From Cephalotus follicularis (taxonomy: Eukaryota > Streptophyta > Magnoliopsida > Oxalidales > Cephalotaceae), in assembly GCA_001972305.1 (NCBI GenBank), contig BDDD01000565.1, positions 181,127 through 245,126 of the forward strand: 64,000 bases of DNA, read 5' to 3'. A model generated the notes under the pieces. That model was not told where the DNA came from. It saw only the letters and a list, made by a program, of their open reading frames with translations, and ran no database searches. Position 1 is the first letter of the stretch. The number at the start of each line of letters is the position of its first letter. A program made the position numbers and the translations under genes. Of the stretch, positions 1-12,477 are shown one piece after another.

Positions 1-1471
1 TAAAGATATCGACATCTTTCCACCGTTTTAAAAAGGAGTCGAAGTCTTTCACCAAAGACATCGACGCCTAATGTACTGAAAGGAGTTTTTAACTGTTTTA
101 AAGCTGGCTTTCAACTTCTTTTCACATTGCCACTTGACTAGAGCCTCACTTGAGGTGTTCAAGTGTTTGAAAACAGTTTTAAATGATTGGATAAATTAAT
201 TGATTGCTTGAGTCGTGAGTGTTGTTATGAGTCTAAGTCGGTAAAATGGACGCACGTCTCCATCCCTCCATTAGGCACCATCATTTATCGGCCTTGTATC
301 GACGTTGTATTGATACATCGATCGATTGCTTGAGTCGTAAGTGTTGTTGTGAGTATAAGTTGGTAAGATGGACGCACGTTCCCATTTCTCCATTAGGCAC
401 CACCACTCATTGACTTTACTTAATGTTGTACTGACTCAATGGAATGATTGATTGTATTGTATGAATGCTATAGAGTGACCTTGTGGGTTACGTCGGCATG
501 TTAGGTTGACTTTGTCCACCTATTCCGTCGACCGTTTCTTTTATTGTATTGTCATACTGAGGAGCATGTGCTGACGAGCACGATTGATTGGCGATTGACG
601 CTCGCTGAGGGCCGTAGCTCCCTAATGGCATCAGTAGCTCCCTCAGCTGTAGCTCATCGAGATTGTATTGGCCCAGCCATAGGCTGGAAGATCTATGCGT
701 TCCAGACCTGATCAGTCTGAGAACCGTAGATAGATCTCCCACCCTTTTCGAAGGACTACCTTCCGTGGGATTGATCACTGCTAACTGATTGACACTGTAT
801 TGACACCGGTCGCATGCTCTATAGGATATTGATTGATTGATTGGGTGTTTCATACACCACCATTGAATGTCTGCTATTGATTGATTGATTATTATAGATC
901 CTATCCGTATGCTCTGTTATGGGCCATTGTCATACGGGTAGTCTGATCGCCAATTGTACATGTACATTTGTCATGTCATGCATTGATATTGTACACTGCA
1001 CATTGATATTGTATAAATTGTCACCGATATTGCACATTGTACATGCATACATGCTGCATGGGGTTTCTGCTTAGCCAGTGTGGCTAACCCCATCCTTCGG
1101 GGTGGGGCTGTGTTGTGCCTTTGTGTGCGGCATAGGTAGGGCAGCAGGTAGCAGTGGACAGAAGGACTGAAGACTGTTGATCGCATGACTGCTTGGGTAC
1201 CGCAGAGCTGGTTGTGAGACACCGTAGTAGATTTTGGAATGTATTGCTTTGAGATATTGAAATGAAAGATAGATATGTACTGTATTGTAATGCTGTTTAA
1301 AGGATTGCTATGTATTGAAAAGGCTTGTAATGTTTTGTATCTTCCGCAACTGATACGTATTGTAAAGTTTTAAAGTTTTCCGGATTTTTATATTGCGAGT
1401 CCCGACCATTTTATTGTGTATTGGATTGAGAGTAATGCCACGTGTCCGCCCTGCGGGCGCGGGGTGTTACA
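1..1471 (+). repeat. B-family Gypsy LTR, 3' portion, cut by window start
   Basis: This stretch is the reverse complement of 4014 to about 5485, a second copy of the same LTR, with only scattered differences by eye. It ends at 1471 with GGGGTGTTACA, a normal plant Gypsy LTR end. The start of the LTR and the element it belongs to lie left of the window. Where the LTR stops, sequence matching the E-family LTR begins, so this copy appears to have landed in an E-type LTR. A 121-residue open frame at 488-853 is present in both copies but has no recognisable domain and is most likely chance. The first 75 bases hold the edge of a TCGA-core palindrome array. Confidence 0.85.
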
Positions 1472-1848
1472 TTTCTTTCTCCACGTCAGTTCATTTAAGA
1501 TATTTTTTTTCAAGTAAGGACACGTGTCAAGCTAGGGAGTGAAGGAATTAGATATTTCAACCAGGTGTGATGAGTAGAATGATGATATGGGACAAGTGTC
1601 ATCAATTTGTAGGTGGCAAATGTAGTCACATGGGCAACTAACATGGTGACTCACATAGGAGGAAGCTTGCATCCCAAGTCTCTCTCTTTGTATATATATG
1701 TGTAGTTTTAGCCTGAAATGAGGTTGTCCTCTGCTGAGATTGACTAAGAATTCGGTTAAGTGAAGGAGAGAAGGATATTGAATTAAAGTAAGGATTCCTA
1801 TTCATTTTCTAAAGTATGAAATGTCCTGTTTTCTCTTGATATTTAGGG
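1472..1848 (+). repeat. E-family LTR fragment
   Basis: Nearly the same sequence occurs at about 22730-23098 inside the complete E LTR, in the same orientation. The fragment has neither LTR terminus. Its left edge is the B-family LTR end and its right edge passes directly into minus-strand integrase coding of element A. It may be what remains of the 5' LTR of E, or of another E-family copy. No gene is present. Confidence 0.8.
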
Positions 1849-4013
1849 GATGATACTGATAACCCCTCAACAAAGACACGTGGAACACATTATGGATGTG
1901 TGCTAACTGCGGAGGCAAAGCTAACCGATAAGCAACTGCGCCTACCTTCTCCAGAACTTCGAAAGGCCTTATATACCGTGGACTCAACTTTCCCTTCAGC
2001 CCAAAATGTCGGACTCCTTTCCAAGGTGAAACTTTCCAGAACACATGTTCACCTACCTTGAACTCCAAGTCCCTCCGATGTCTGTCCGCATAACTCTTCT
2101 GTCGAGATTGAGCTGCTTTCAATCTCTCCCTTTCTATAGCCACTTTCTCTGTAGTGATCTACACTAGCTCGGGTCCCTCGATAACTCGCTCTCCAACCTC
2201 ATCCCAATATGTCGGAGCTCGACACTTCCTCCCATAAAGAGTTTCAAATGGAGCCGTACCGATACTAGCGTGCCAACTGTTATTGTAGGCAAACTCCACC
2301 AAGCTCAAATACTCATCCCAGCTCCCAGTCCACTCCAAAGCACAAGACCTCAACATATCCTCCAAGGTCTGGATGGTCCTCTCAGTCTGCCCATCAGTAT
2401 GTGGATGGAAAGCTGTACTGTAACTGAGCCTAGTACCCCAAGCTTTCTGAAACTCTTTCCAAAATCGCGAAGTGAAACGAGGATCCCTATCCGAAACAAT
2501 GGATACCGGAGTCCCATGTAGTCTCACTATCTCCTGCTGAAACACCTCAGCTAAACAATCAACAGAGAAGTCCTCTTGGATAGCCAAGAAGTGAGCCAAT
2601 TTAGTCAATCGATCCACTACTACCCAGATAGCATCGTTTCTTCTGAAAGTTCTCGGCAAACCTGTAACAAAGTCCATCGAAATACTCTCCCATTTCCATA
2701 CTGGGACTTCCAAGGGCTGTAACAAACCACTAGCACGTTGGTGCTCAATCCTTACCTGCTGACAATCAAACACCTCCCAACATACTCCGCTACATCCCTT
2801 TTCATTCCATTCCACCAGAAAGTCTTCTTCAAGTCTCTATACATTTTCATAGAACCGGGATGTATAAAAAATGGAGAACTGTGTGCCTCTGACAAAGCAG
2901 CATCTCTGATAGAAGAATCTGACAGAACACACAACCGATTACCCAGCCATATCACACCACGCTCATCTATACGGAACTCTGACTGCTTTCTCTTTTCAAC
3001 ATCCTGGACTAAGGCCCAAAGTTCACCATCGTCACTTTGAGCTGTCTTAATCCGAGATAAAAGAGTAGGCTCTACGTTCATTGTAGCAACACAACCTTCA
3101 GAACCCCGAACATACAAATGCAAATCCATCCGCTCCATATCAGCTATCAACTGCGGCTGAGTAAGCAAAGCCGCTACAATCCCAGAACTCTTTCGACTAA
3201 GAGCATCAACTACCACATTTGCTTTACCAGGATGGTACTGAATATTTAGATCATAGTCTTTCAGAAGTTCCAACCACCTTCTCCGACGCATGTTCAACTC
3301 CTTCTGCGTAAAGATATACTTGGCACTCTTATGATTGGTAAAGACGTCACAAGTTTCTCTGTACAAGTAGTGCCTCCAGATCTTCAACGCAAACACTACT
3401 GCTACCAACTCAAGATCATGTGTAGGATAGTTCACTTCATAAGGCTTCAACTGTCTCGAAGCATAAGCTATCACATGACCGTGCTGCATCAAAACACACC
3501 CCAAACCCTTCTTAGAAGCATCACTGTAAATCTGGTATCCACCCGACCCAGATGGTAAACGAAGAATCAGTGCTGATACAAGACCATTCTTCAATTTCTT
3601 GAAACTTGCTTCACGCTCTTCATTCCATTCAAACTTAGCTCATTTCCTCATAAGCTAAGTTAGTGGTAAGGCTATAGAGTAAAAACCTTCCACAAACCGC
3701 CTATAGTATCCAGCCAAGCCCAAAAAGCTCCTAACTTCTTTCACTGTGGTAGGTCTCAGCCATTTATTAATAGCCTCTACTTTAGCAGGATCCACACAGA
3801 TACCTTCATCTGTAACCACGTGACCCAAAAATGCCACCTGTTCCAACCAGAACTCACACTTCGAGAACTTCGCGTATAGCTGATTCTTCCTTAGAATACC
3901 CAGCACAATACGAAGTTGTTCTTCATGTTCTTCTTTCAACTTGGAATACACAAGAATGCCATCTATGAATACAATCACAAACTGATCCAAGTACTCATGA
4001 AACACCCTATTAA
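1849..4013 (-). pseudogene. Element A (Ty3/Gypsy) pol, 3' portion: RT end, RNase H, integrase
   Basis: Read on the minus strand, this gives the end of a Gypsy reverse transcriptase (about 3655-4010, with the [14 protein letters not shown] connection motif), RNase H (about 3250-3594, [13 protein letters not shown]), and the integrase zinc-binding domain (about 2750-2880, [19 protein letters not shown]). The integrase core follows (about 2200-2720, [39 protein letters not shown]) and then a GKLSPRYIRPFEVLE C-terminal module ending near 1849. The upstream part of the same coding region appears at 15942, beyond the B/D insert. The copy is broken in several places, and its 3' LTR is not in the window. 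The product would be a polyprotein that copies element RNA and integrates the cDNA. Confidence 0.85.
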
Positions 4014-6442
4014 TGGAACACCCCACGGCTGCAGGGCGGACACGTGACATTACTCTCAATCCAATACACGATACAATGGTCGGGACTAGCAATATAAAAA
4101 TGCGGAAAACTTTAAGACTTTATAATACGTATCAGTTGCGGAAGATACAAAACATTACAAGCCTTTTCAATACATAACAATCCTTTAAACAGCATTACAA
4201 TACAGTACATATCCATCTTTCATTACAATATCACAAAGCAATACATTCCAAAATCTACTACAATCTCTCACAACCAGCTCCGCGGTACCCAAGCAGTCAT
4301 GCGATCAACGGTCTTCAGTCCTTCTGTCCACTGCTACCTGCTGCCCTACCTATGCCGCACACAAAGGTACAACACAGCCCCACCCCGAAGGATGGGGTTA
4401 GCCACACTAGCTAAGCAGAAACCCCATGCAGCATGTATGCATGTACAATGTGCAATATCGGTGATAATTTATACAATATCAATGTGCGATGTACAATATC
4501 AATGCATGACATGACAAATGTACATGTACAATTGGCGATCATACTACCTGTATGACAATGGCCCATAACAAAGCATACGGATAGGATCTATAATAATCAA
4601 TCAATCAATAGCAGACATTCAATGGTTGTGTATGAAACACCCAATCAATCAATCAATATCCTATAGAGCATGCGACCGGTGTCAATACAGTGTCAATCAG
4701 TTAGCAGTGATCAATCCCACGGAAGGTAGTCCTTCGAAAAGGGTGGGAGATCTATCTACAGTTTTCAGACTAATCAGGTCTGGAACGCATAGATCTTCCA
4801 GCCTATGGCTGGGCCAATACAATCTCGATGAGCTACAACTGAGGGAGCTACTGATGCCGTTAGGGAGCTACGGCCCTCAGCGAGTGTCAATCATCAATCA
4901 ATCGTGCTCGTCAGCACATGCTCGTCAGCATGACAATACAATAAAAGAAATGGTCGACGGAATAGGTGGACAAAGTCAACCTAACATGCCGATGTAACCC
5001 ACAAGGTCGCTCTATAGGATTCATACAATACAATCAATCATTCAATCGAGTCAGTACAACATTAAGTAAAGTCAATGAGTGGTGGTGCCTAATGGAGAAA
5101 TGGGAACGTGCGTCCATCTTACCGACTTAGACTCACAACAACACTTACGACTCAAGCAATCGATCGATGTATCAATACAACGTCGATACAAGGCCGATAA
5201 ATGGTGGTGCCTAATGGAGGGATGGAGACGTGCGTCCATTTTACCGACTTAGACTCACAACAACACTCACGGCTCAAGCAATCAATCAATAATCCAATCA
5301 TTTAAAACTATTTTCAAACACTTGAACACCTCGAGTGAGGCTCTAGTCAAGTGACAATGTGAAAAGAAGTTGAAAACCAGCTTTAAAACAGTTAAAAATT
5401 CCTTTCAGTACATTAGGCGTCGATATGACATCGACTCCTTTTTAAAACGGTGGAAAGACGTCGATGTCTTTAAAAGACATCGATGTCTTTCCCCATTTGT
5501 GTGGAGACCTGGCCGAAGACGTTGACGTCCTTTAAGAAAGGCGTCGACGCGTTTCAATAAAAATAGCCTGAGAATGCACATCGATATTCGGCATCGACGT
5601 CTTTCCAGGGGAGAGACATCTCGAGGCAAAGACATCGACGTCTTTGAAAGGCGTCGATGTCTTTGCTGCAGAATCAAGGATATAGCACTCGTATGAGAAA
5701 GACATCGACGTCTTTGGTCTAAGGGTCGATGTCTTTTCTGGGCAAAGTCGATTTTGTGCAGAAAATAGGGCCAATCTCGGGTGAAAATAAAATTTAAAGC
5801 CATTATTTGAAAACCAAAGTTTACAATCAATCATTTGAGGTTAGTAAGACTAGTTACAACCTTCCAAATTTGATTTCAATCATTCAATTTAACAATTAGG
5901 TCAAGGGTTTTCTATAAACCCTAAAAACCTCAATTCAATCACTCAATCACTCAATTCAATCATGCAATTCATTCAATCAATCAATAAAACAGTAGGCAAT
6001 TCAGTAAAGAAGTCCTACCTTTCACTGAAGTTTCAAAAGTTGAGCTAACGAACGATCAATCGGCTGAAAACACCCAATAATCCGCTACTTTCTTGTTCAA
6101 TCGGTAAGCCACCACTTGTAATCACTGTCCTTGTCGATGGAGATGCAATTCCGGCTACAAGGGAGGAAGATGGAGGCTCCAGCTAGAGAGAGAGAGGGAG
6201 AAGGATAGAGAGAGAAGAGGATATGAGAATAATGAGAGATAAGAGAGAAAGAATTGACTTAAATAGTCGATTCGATCAACTCTCCGAAACTCGGCCCAAA
6301 ATCCCGACTATACATGCATATAACCAATACAATATCAATAGGTATAAGAATACATCAAATCAATACAGTTCAGTACGGTCCAATACGGTACAATACGGTA
6401 TGATGTATGCATGAATATTACAAAGGGGAATTCGGGACGTCA
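4014..6442 (-). repeat. Element B 3' LTR (about 2.4 kb)
   Basis: On the minus strand the LTR starts at 6442 with TGACGTCCCGAATTCC, directly after a purine tract, and ends at 4014 with GGGGTGTTCCA. About 1.47 kb of its far end is repeated in inverted orientation at 1-1471. Its first 125 bases recur at 15816-15941. The U3 side contains long runs of ATTGATTG-type repeats, and a TCGA palindrome array lies at about 5405-5770. No TATA box was assigned with confidence. Confidence 0.85.
5405..5770. repeat. TCGA-core palindrome array in B LTR
   Basis: Copies of AAGACATCGACGTCTTT and close variants (GGCGTCGATGTCTTT, GACGTCGATGTC, AAGGCGTCGACG) occur roughly every 20-60 bases with unrelated spacers. 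Each copy is a near-palindrome around TCGA. The matching edge is at 1-75 in the inverted copy. The overlapping open frames here simply translate the repeat and are not genes. Confidence 0.8.
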
Positions 6443-6457
6443 AATTCTCCCCTCCTT
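6443..6457 (-). other. Element B polypurine tract
   Basis: On the minus strand AAGGAGGGGAGAATT directly precedes the LTR start TGACG. This is the expected place and composition for the plus-strand primer site of a Gypsy element. Confidence 0.75.
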
Positions 6458-6479
6458 AAAAGAATCTGGTCCCCAGATT

Positions 6480-9400
6480 CATCGGTCAAACAATCAATCA
6501 GTCAAAAAGGAAAGGATATGTCTCTCTCATATCGTCCTCGCGCTCCAGGTGCGCTCCATAGAACCGTGATACTGCCATAGAACACTGACCAAAGAGATGG
6601 TCTTGTTCCTCAATACTCTGGTCTGTCGGTCAACAATCTGTATAGGAGTCTCTGTAAACGATAAGTCAGGTGCTAGCTGAATCTAACCATACTCAATGAT
6701 GTGTGAAGGATATCGAACATATCTCCTCAACTGAGAAACATGGAACACATCATGCACTCCCGACAATGCTGGAGGCAAAGAAAGCCTGTAAGCAAGTCGG
6801 CCAATCCGATCTAATACCTCAAAAGGTCCAATAAAACGAGGAGAAAGCTTTCCTTTCTTCCCAAATCTCATGACTCCTTTAGTGGGCGACACTTTGAGGA
6901 AAACATGGTCACCAACACTAAACTCCAAGCCTCTGCGATGAACATCAGCATATCTTTTCTGTCTACTCTGTGCAACAATCAATCGGTCTCTAATTAGTTT
7001 CACTTTCTCTGCGGTAATCTGTACAATCTCTGGCCCCAAAATACTATTCTCACCGACCTGATCCCAACAAACTGGCGATCGACACTTCCTACCATATAGG
7101 GCTTCATAGGGAGCCATCTGTATGCTCTCGTGATAATTGTTGTTATATGAGAACTCAATCAAATGCAAGTAGTCATCCCAACTACCTCCAAAGTCGAGTA
7201 CGCATGCTCGAAGCACGTCCTCCAATGTCTGAATGGTCCTTTCGGACAAACCATCTGTTTGGGGATGAAAAGCAGTGCTGAAACTCAACTCTGTACCCAT
7301 AGCTACCTGTAACTTCCTCCAAAACCCGGAAGTAAAGGGAGAGTCTCGATCCGAAACAATGCTGACAGGAGCTCCATGTGCTTTAACAATCTCTTCCATG
7401 AACAATCTGGACAACTTTTCTCTAGAATAAGTCATCCGAATCGGTAGGAAGTGGGCCGACTTCGTGAGTCGATCGACCACAACCCAAATACCATCATGTC
7501 TATCATGGGTCAAAGGCAACCCAGACACGAAATCCATGGTAATGTGCTCCCATTTCCACTCAGGAATGAGCAAAGGCTGAAGCAAGCCCACCGGTCTCTG
7601 GTGCTCTGCCTTAACTTGCTGACGAGTAAGGCATCTCGATACAAACTCTGCGATTTCTCTCTTCATGCCAGTCCACCAATAGCTAAGTTTTAGGTCACGA
7701 TACATCTTCGTACTCCCTGGATGAACAGAGAGACGGGATTTATGAGCTTGAGAAAGAAGCTCTTCCTTCAACTCGCTATCGGCTGGAATGCAAATTCTGT
7801 TCCTGTATCTCAATAACCCATTTGTAGATAGAGAGAAATCGGGTTTCAATCCTTCATCAATAGCAGTAGCCACTTTCTGTAATTCAATATTCACTATCTG
7901 TGCATCTCTAATCCGGTCAAGCAATGCAGGTTGCACCTGTATATGGGAAAGAGTCATACAAGACAACTTGCGACTCATTGCATCTGCAACGACATTGGCT
8001 TTTCCAGGATGATATTCGATATCACAATCATAATCATTAAGAAGCTCAAACCACCTTCTCTGTCTCATGCTCAATTCCTTCGGTGAAAAGAGATATCTCA
8101 GACTCCTATGATCAGTGAAAACTGTGAACTTGGTCCCATAAAGGTAGTGGCGCCATTTTCCAAGAGCAAAGACAATGGCCGCCAACTCCAAGTCATGCAC
8201 TGGGTAGTTTTCCTCATGTGGTTTGATCTTCCTCGATGCATATGCAATCACTTTGCCGTATTGCATAAGAACACAACCAAGCCCCTTTCTAGAAGCATCG
8301 GTGTATACAACAAAGTCTTCGTTCCCGTCTGGCAAGGCTAGGACAGGAGCGGAAATCAATCTATCTTTCAACTCTTGAAAACTTCTTTCACAATCGCTAT
8401 CCCATACAAAGGCAGCGTTCTTCTATGTCAATCTGGTCAACGGTGTAACAATACGGGAAAATCCCTCAACAAACCGACGATAATACCCTGCTAAACCCAA
8501 GAAGCTGCGAACTTCGGAAGCATTCGTCGGTCGTCTCCAATCTTTCACTGCCTCTACTTTCAATGGATCCACTAATAAACCATTACCAGAAACAATATGC
8601 CCTAGAAAAGCAACCTCCGGTAGCCAAAACTCGCACTTGTCAAATTTGGCATACAGTCGGTGATCCCTCAAAGTTTGCAATACAATATAAAGGTGTTGGG
8701 CATGCTCCTCATCGGTTCTGGAATAGACCAAGAGGTCGTCAATGAACACTACAATGAACTGATCCAAATACTGGCTGAACACTCGGTTCATCAGGTCCAT
8801 GAAAGCCGCGGGAGCATTAGTCACACCAAAAGGCATAACTAAGAACTCATAATGGCCATATCTCGATCTGAAAGCCGTATTCGGAATATCCTCCGGTTCG
8901 AATTTCAACTGGTGGTAGCCAGATCTCAAATCGAGCTTGGAAAACACTGTCGCTCCTCTAAGCTGATCAAACAGCTCAACAATGTGCGGTAGAGGGTACT
9001 TATTCTTCACTGTAACTTTATTGAGCTGTCGGTAGTCAATACACATACGGAGCGATCCATCTTTCTTCTTGACAAAAAGGATAGGTGCTCCCCAGGGTGA
9101 AGCACTAGGTCTTATAAAGCCTTTGTCCAGAAGATTTTGTAACTGCATCTTTAACTCTTTCAATTCTATCGGTGCCATTCGGTACAGTGCTCAAGAAATC
9201 GATGCAGTTCCTGGTATCAGATCAATCACAAACTCTATCTCTCTGTCTGGCGGCAACGACGTCAAATCCTGAGGAAAAACATCTCCGAACTCGCAAACCA
9301 CTGGAATGTCCTCCAGTCCCGGCCGCCATCTGTCTGTATCAAGCACATGTACAAGAAACCCCTGGCATCCCTGTCGTAACAATCTGTCCGCATGCAAAGC

Positions 9401-11116
9401 CGAAATCATTGGAACAAACAAAGGCTCTAAGGTTCCAAGAAACCGAAAAGGTGGTCGTCCCGGAGGACTGAAAACCACTACTTTCTGATGACAATCCACC
9501 TGAGCAAAGCTAGCAGACAACCAATCCATGCCAAGAATCACATTTAGGCAATCCATCGGTAAAACAATAAGATCGGCTAACAAGCAACGATCATCAATCT
9601 CAACAATACAATCTCTACACACTCGATCGGTGGTCGCTGACTCACCGAGAGTTGTGGATACCTCCATCAAGAAAGGAAGGTACTCAGGCCTCAAACCAAC
9701 ATGGGAGACAAAAAGCATTGCAATGAATGAATGGGATGAACCCGGATCAATAAGAACCCGTGCTGGAAGCTGAAAGAGTCGAATGGTACCTCCAATCACA
9801 ACATCGGACCCAGCTGTAGCACTCGGTTCCATAGCAAACACACTAGCCTGAACTGTCGGAGTGGAACTCATAGGCTGCTTCCCCCTGGACTGCGAAGCCC
9901 CACGGGAAGAAGACGGTACACTAGTTGTCGGTCCTGGTGGAGGCGGTGCCCGTTGTGTCTGATCAAATCCTCTAGGACGAGAACTCCGAGGACAATCTCT
10001 AGCAATGTGGTCGGAACCACCACAAACCAAGCAATGGCCCAAGAACCATCTACAATTCTCAGAAGTATGGTTGGTCTTCTTACAATGTACACAAGGAACT
10101 GTAGCACTCTGATTACCACTCCCAGAAAGTCTGGAGGGTGTACCCTGACTAGGTGCTGAAGATCGGTCTCCTCGGCGTGCGTTCCTCAATCTGCCTCTCC
10201 TCTGAGAATGGGACGGGTTCCCGCTATCCTGATTGCTTCCCTGAGAACCAGGTGAGGGGCTACTATCAGTCTTCTACGATTTAGCACTGCCACTGTCACT
10301 ACCACTCTGCCAAGAAGAAGGAGTAGGCCTGGTATGGGCTATATTTCTCATCTGTCTAGCCTCAGCTGCAATATCCTCGAGCTGCATAGCTCGGGAAGAA
10401 ATATCCGATATGGAGGTCAACCCGAAGGGGGTCAGCTGCCTCCTCAAATCCAATCTCAGTCCCCGAAGAAACTTCTTTGGTCTACACTCTAGGCTTTCCA
10501 CTAAGTACGGGGCGGATCGGGCTAGTTGCGTGAACCTCGCCTCATACTCAGCAACTGTCATGCTCCCTTGTACCAAGTTAGCAAATTCAATCTCCCTTCT
10601 GTCTATCTCCACCTGAGGGTCGTACCTTGCATAGAATTCTCTTTTGAAGGCATCCCAAGAGCGGACTATACCATTTCTTGTCCAATCTGTATTAACCATA
10701 GCCCACCAATGCTCAGCTTCTCCTTGGAGCATATACACTGCCAATACCAATCTCTGTTCATCATCACATCCCATGACCTCAAAGATCTTTTCCAGATGGA
10801 TTAGCCATGACTCAGCAAGGGTAGGATTAGGGAGTCCTCAAATGCTGGAGGCTGCAACTTTAAGAAACGGCTCAACATGTCTTCCCTCCTTGGTCTACAT
10901 TCCACTCTAGCCTGTTGGCGTCCCATCAGAGTATGCATCTGTGCCATAGTGGCACACAATTGTCTCCAAACCTCAGGGTCAGCACCCGCGGGTGGAGCAT
11001 TAGGATCATACTCTAGAAAAGCATTACCAAGAGCCGGTTCATCATCAACAAGAATAGGGGCAGAAGCAAGGGCAGGAGCATTCCTTCCACCCCGTCGGCC
11101 ACGCCTTCCTCTGTTA
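6480..11116 (-). pseudogene. Element B gag-pol coding region
   Basis: In minus-strand order: Gag (about 10274-11116, RRGRRGGRN-type basic start and a PEVWRQL...MHTLMGRQQ helix region), then two zinc knuckles (about 9992-10093, CVHCKKTNHTSENC and CLVCGGSDHIARDC). Aspartic protease follows (about 9716-9751, LIDPGSSHSFIA), then RT (about 8423-9178, [41 protein letters not shown]) and RNase H (about 8030-8371). The integrase zinc finger is at about 7600-7720 (HPGSTKMYRDLKLSYWW). The integrase core is at about 7080-7570 ([27 protein letters not shown]), with a C-terminal part and a decayed chromodomain-type tail to about 6480. Broken in several places. B keeps the longest readable pol in the window. 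Confidence 0.88.
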
Positions 11117-12081
11117 TTAATCAATTTCCTGTCAAACACTAACTATTAAGTTTAAAACCTGTTTACTGCCATTATTAGACTTTCCAGGACTTACTAACAA
11201 TCTTAACAGTAACAAAACATGCATGGCAGGAAATCAAAACTAAAACTCACTAGCAACCACATGAACATGCATTGGATATCATTAAACTGATTTTAATTGT
11301 TAAACCATAATAACAGAGGAAGACAAACCTGGTATGATGATCAAAGGAGAACAAAACGAATACTAATCTTGCAGGTTCGGCTCTAGGAGGAAGATACACA
11401 GTGGAGGCACAACCATGAACATATAGCATACATATACAACTTAGAAAAGGCAATTTAGGTCATGCTAAGCCAAAAAGGAAATCAAAATCTGTTATGATAA
11501 GGAAAAGGAGCAAAATTTTTGGGATTTGTGAGTGAGAATTGAGGAAAGGAATCTGTTTTTGTGAGGGAGAAGGAAGAAAAACGGGAAAGGGGGGGAAGAA
11601 AGGGAAAAATAAGTCTTTATTCCAATAAATGAATATTTTGTTTCCTAATAATTTAATTTTGCCATTTATAATAAATAAAACTAATTTTAATCAATTTAAA
11701 ATGCCAAACAACCATTATTACTTATTACAATTATATTTTATCAATTATCCAAAGGCAATATAATTGGTATTAGAAAGCCCAAAATAAAAGGATTTGTTTT
11801 CCAATTAAACCAATTTCACCACGTTAATAATAAAAACCAATTTAATATTTATACGAAATATAATTCAATTAATTTTACCTATTCATATACATAATCCAAC
11901 CATATAATAACAAGACAATAGATTTTTGTTTTTCCAACAATCATATCCTAATAAAATAAAAGCCCTAAATTTAAATTCTCACAACCCAAGGAACACATTA
12001 TGCCACAACAAAATATGCCAACACAACCAATAAATCAAATTTAAAATCCGAAATATGCACGTGAATGAACGGGGTATTACA
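11117..12081 (-). repeat. Element D 3' LTR, first part only
   Basis: Starts on the minus strand at 12081 with TGTAATACCCCG, right after a purine tract, and matches 14656-15622 along its whole length. It stops where element B gag begins. Small open frames such as 11250-11453 recur in the other copy and have no domain. Most of the rest is AT-rich. Confidence 0.85.
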
Positions 12082-12477
12082 TCCTTCCCCCCTTAAAAAG
12101 ATTTCGTCCCGAAATCTTAACATATATCAATCCGAAATAAATAACAGCAAAGACACACCAAGATGCATAACAAACAATTCAGTTACCATAGCATAAGTTG
12201 ACTTATCAATCAAAAACAAACTTCTCACGGTTACCAAACAAAACAAAACCAAAACAATACCTGGAGCATTTCCTTGTGGGATATTCCTTGCTCGTACCAT
12301 TTACGAAACATAAATCCCAAAACATAACACAACAACAACAGAGAAACCAAGGTTGAAACAACAAACACGTCAGAAAGATCACAACAAAATATCCTAACCC
12401 AAGGTCTACCCAGTCTCACAGGTCAAACCTAGACAGGTCTTCTAAGGAAAGCAAAACCTATTCTCTGATACCATAAC
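12082..12477 (-). other. Element D interior: primer site, leader, gag start remnant, purine tract
   Basis: On the minus strand this runs from the primer site (12462-12473) through a leader similar to 18108-18260 of element A. A short Gag-like start (MVRARNIPQ, near 12298) follows, then unassigned sequence, then a purine tract (AAGGGGGGAAGG, 12083-12094) directly before the 3' LTR. Protease, RT, RNase H and integrase are absent. The signals needed for reverse transcription of a substrate RNA are therefore visible while the enzymes are not. Confidence 0.75.
12462..12473 (-). other. Element D primer binding site (initiator tRNA-Met)
   Basis: The minus strand reads TGGTATCAGAGA four bases after the LTR end. 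This is one mismatch from the complement of the plant initiator tRNA-Met 3' end, the usual primer for plant Gypsy and Copia elements. Confidence 0.8.

Larger units (their letters stand above)
4014..11116 (-). mobile_element. Element B: Ty3/Gypsy retrotransposon, partial
   Basis: This is a minus-strand Gypsy element with a full 3' LTR (4014-6442), polypurine tract, and gag-pol coding up to about 11116. Gag is cut at the junction with element D, and most of the 5' LTR and the leader are absent. A short stretch matching the head of the B LTR remains at 15816-15941. B with D forms a 12-kb insert whose outer ends abut the two halves of A's RT coding, so B landed in A. The RT-RNase H-integrase order and the trace of a chromodomain-type tail suggest a chromovirus (Tekay-like). 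About four or more breaks; not whole. Confidence 0.85.

Noticed and set aside
488-853. 121-residue open frame present in both B LTR copies (also 4626-4997)
   Set aside because: Both copies are recent duplicates, so preservation is expected. No domain is visible, and it lies antisense within an LTR.
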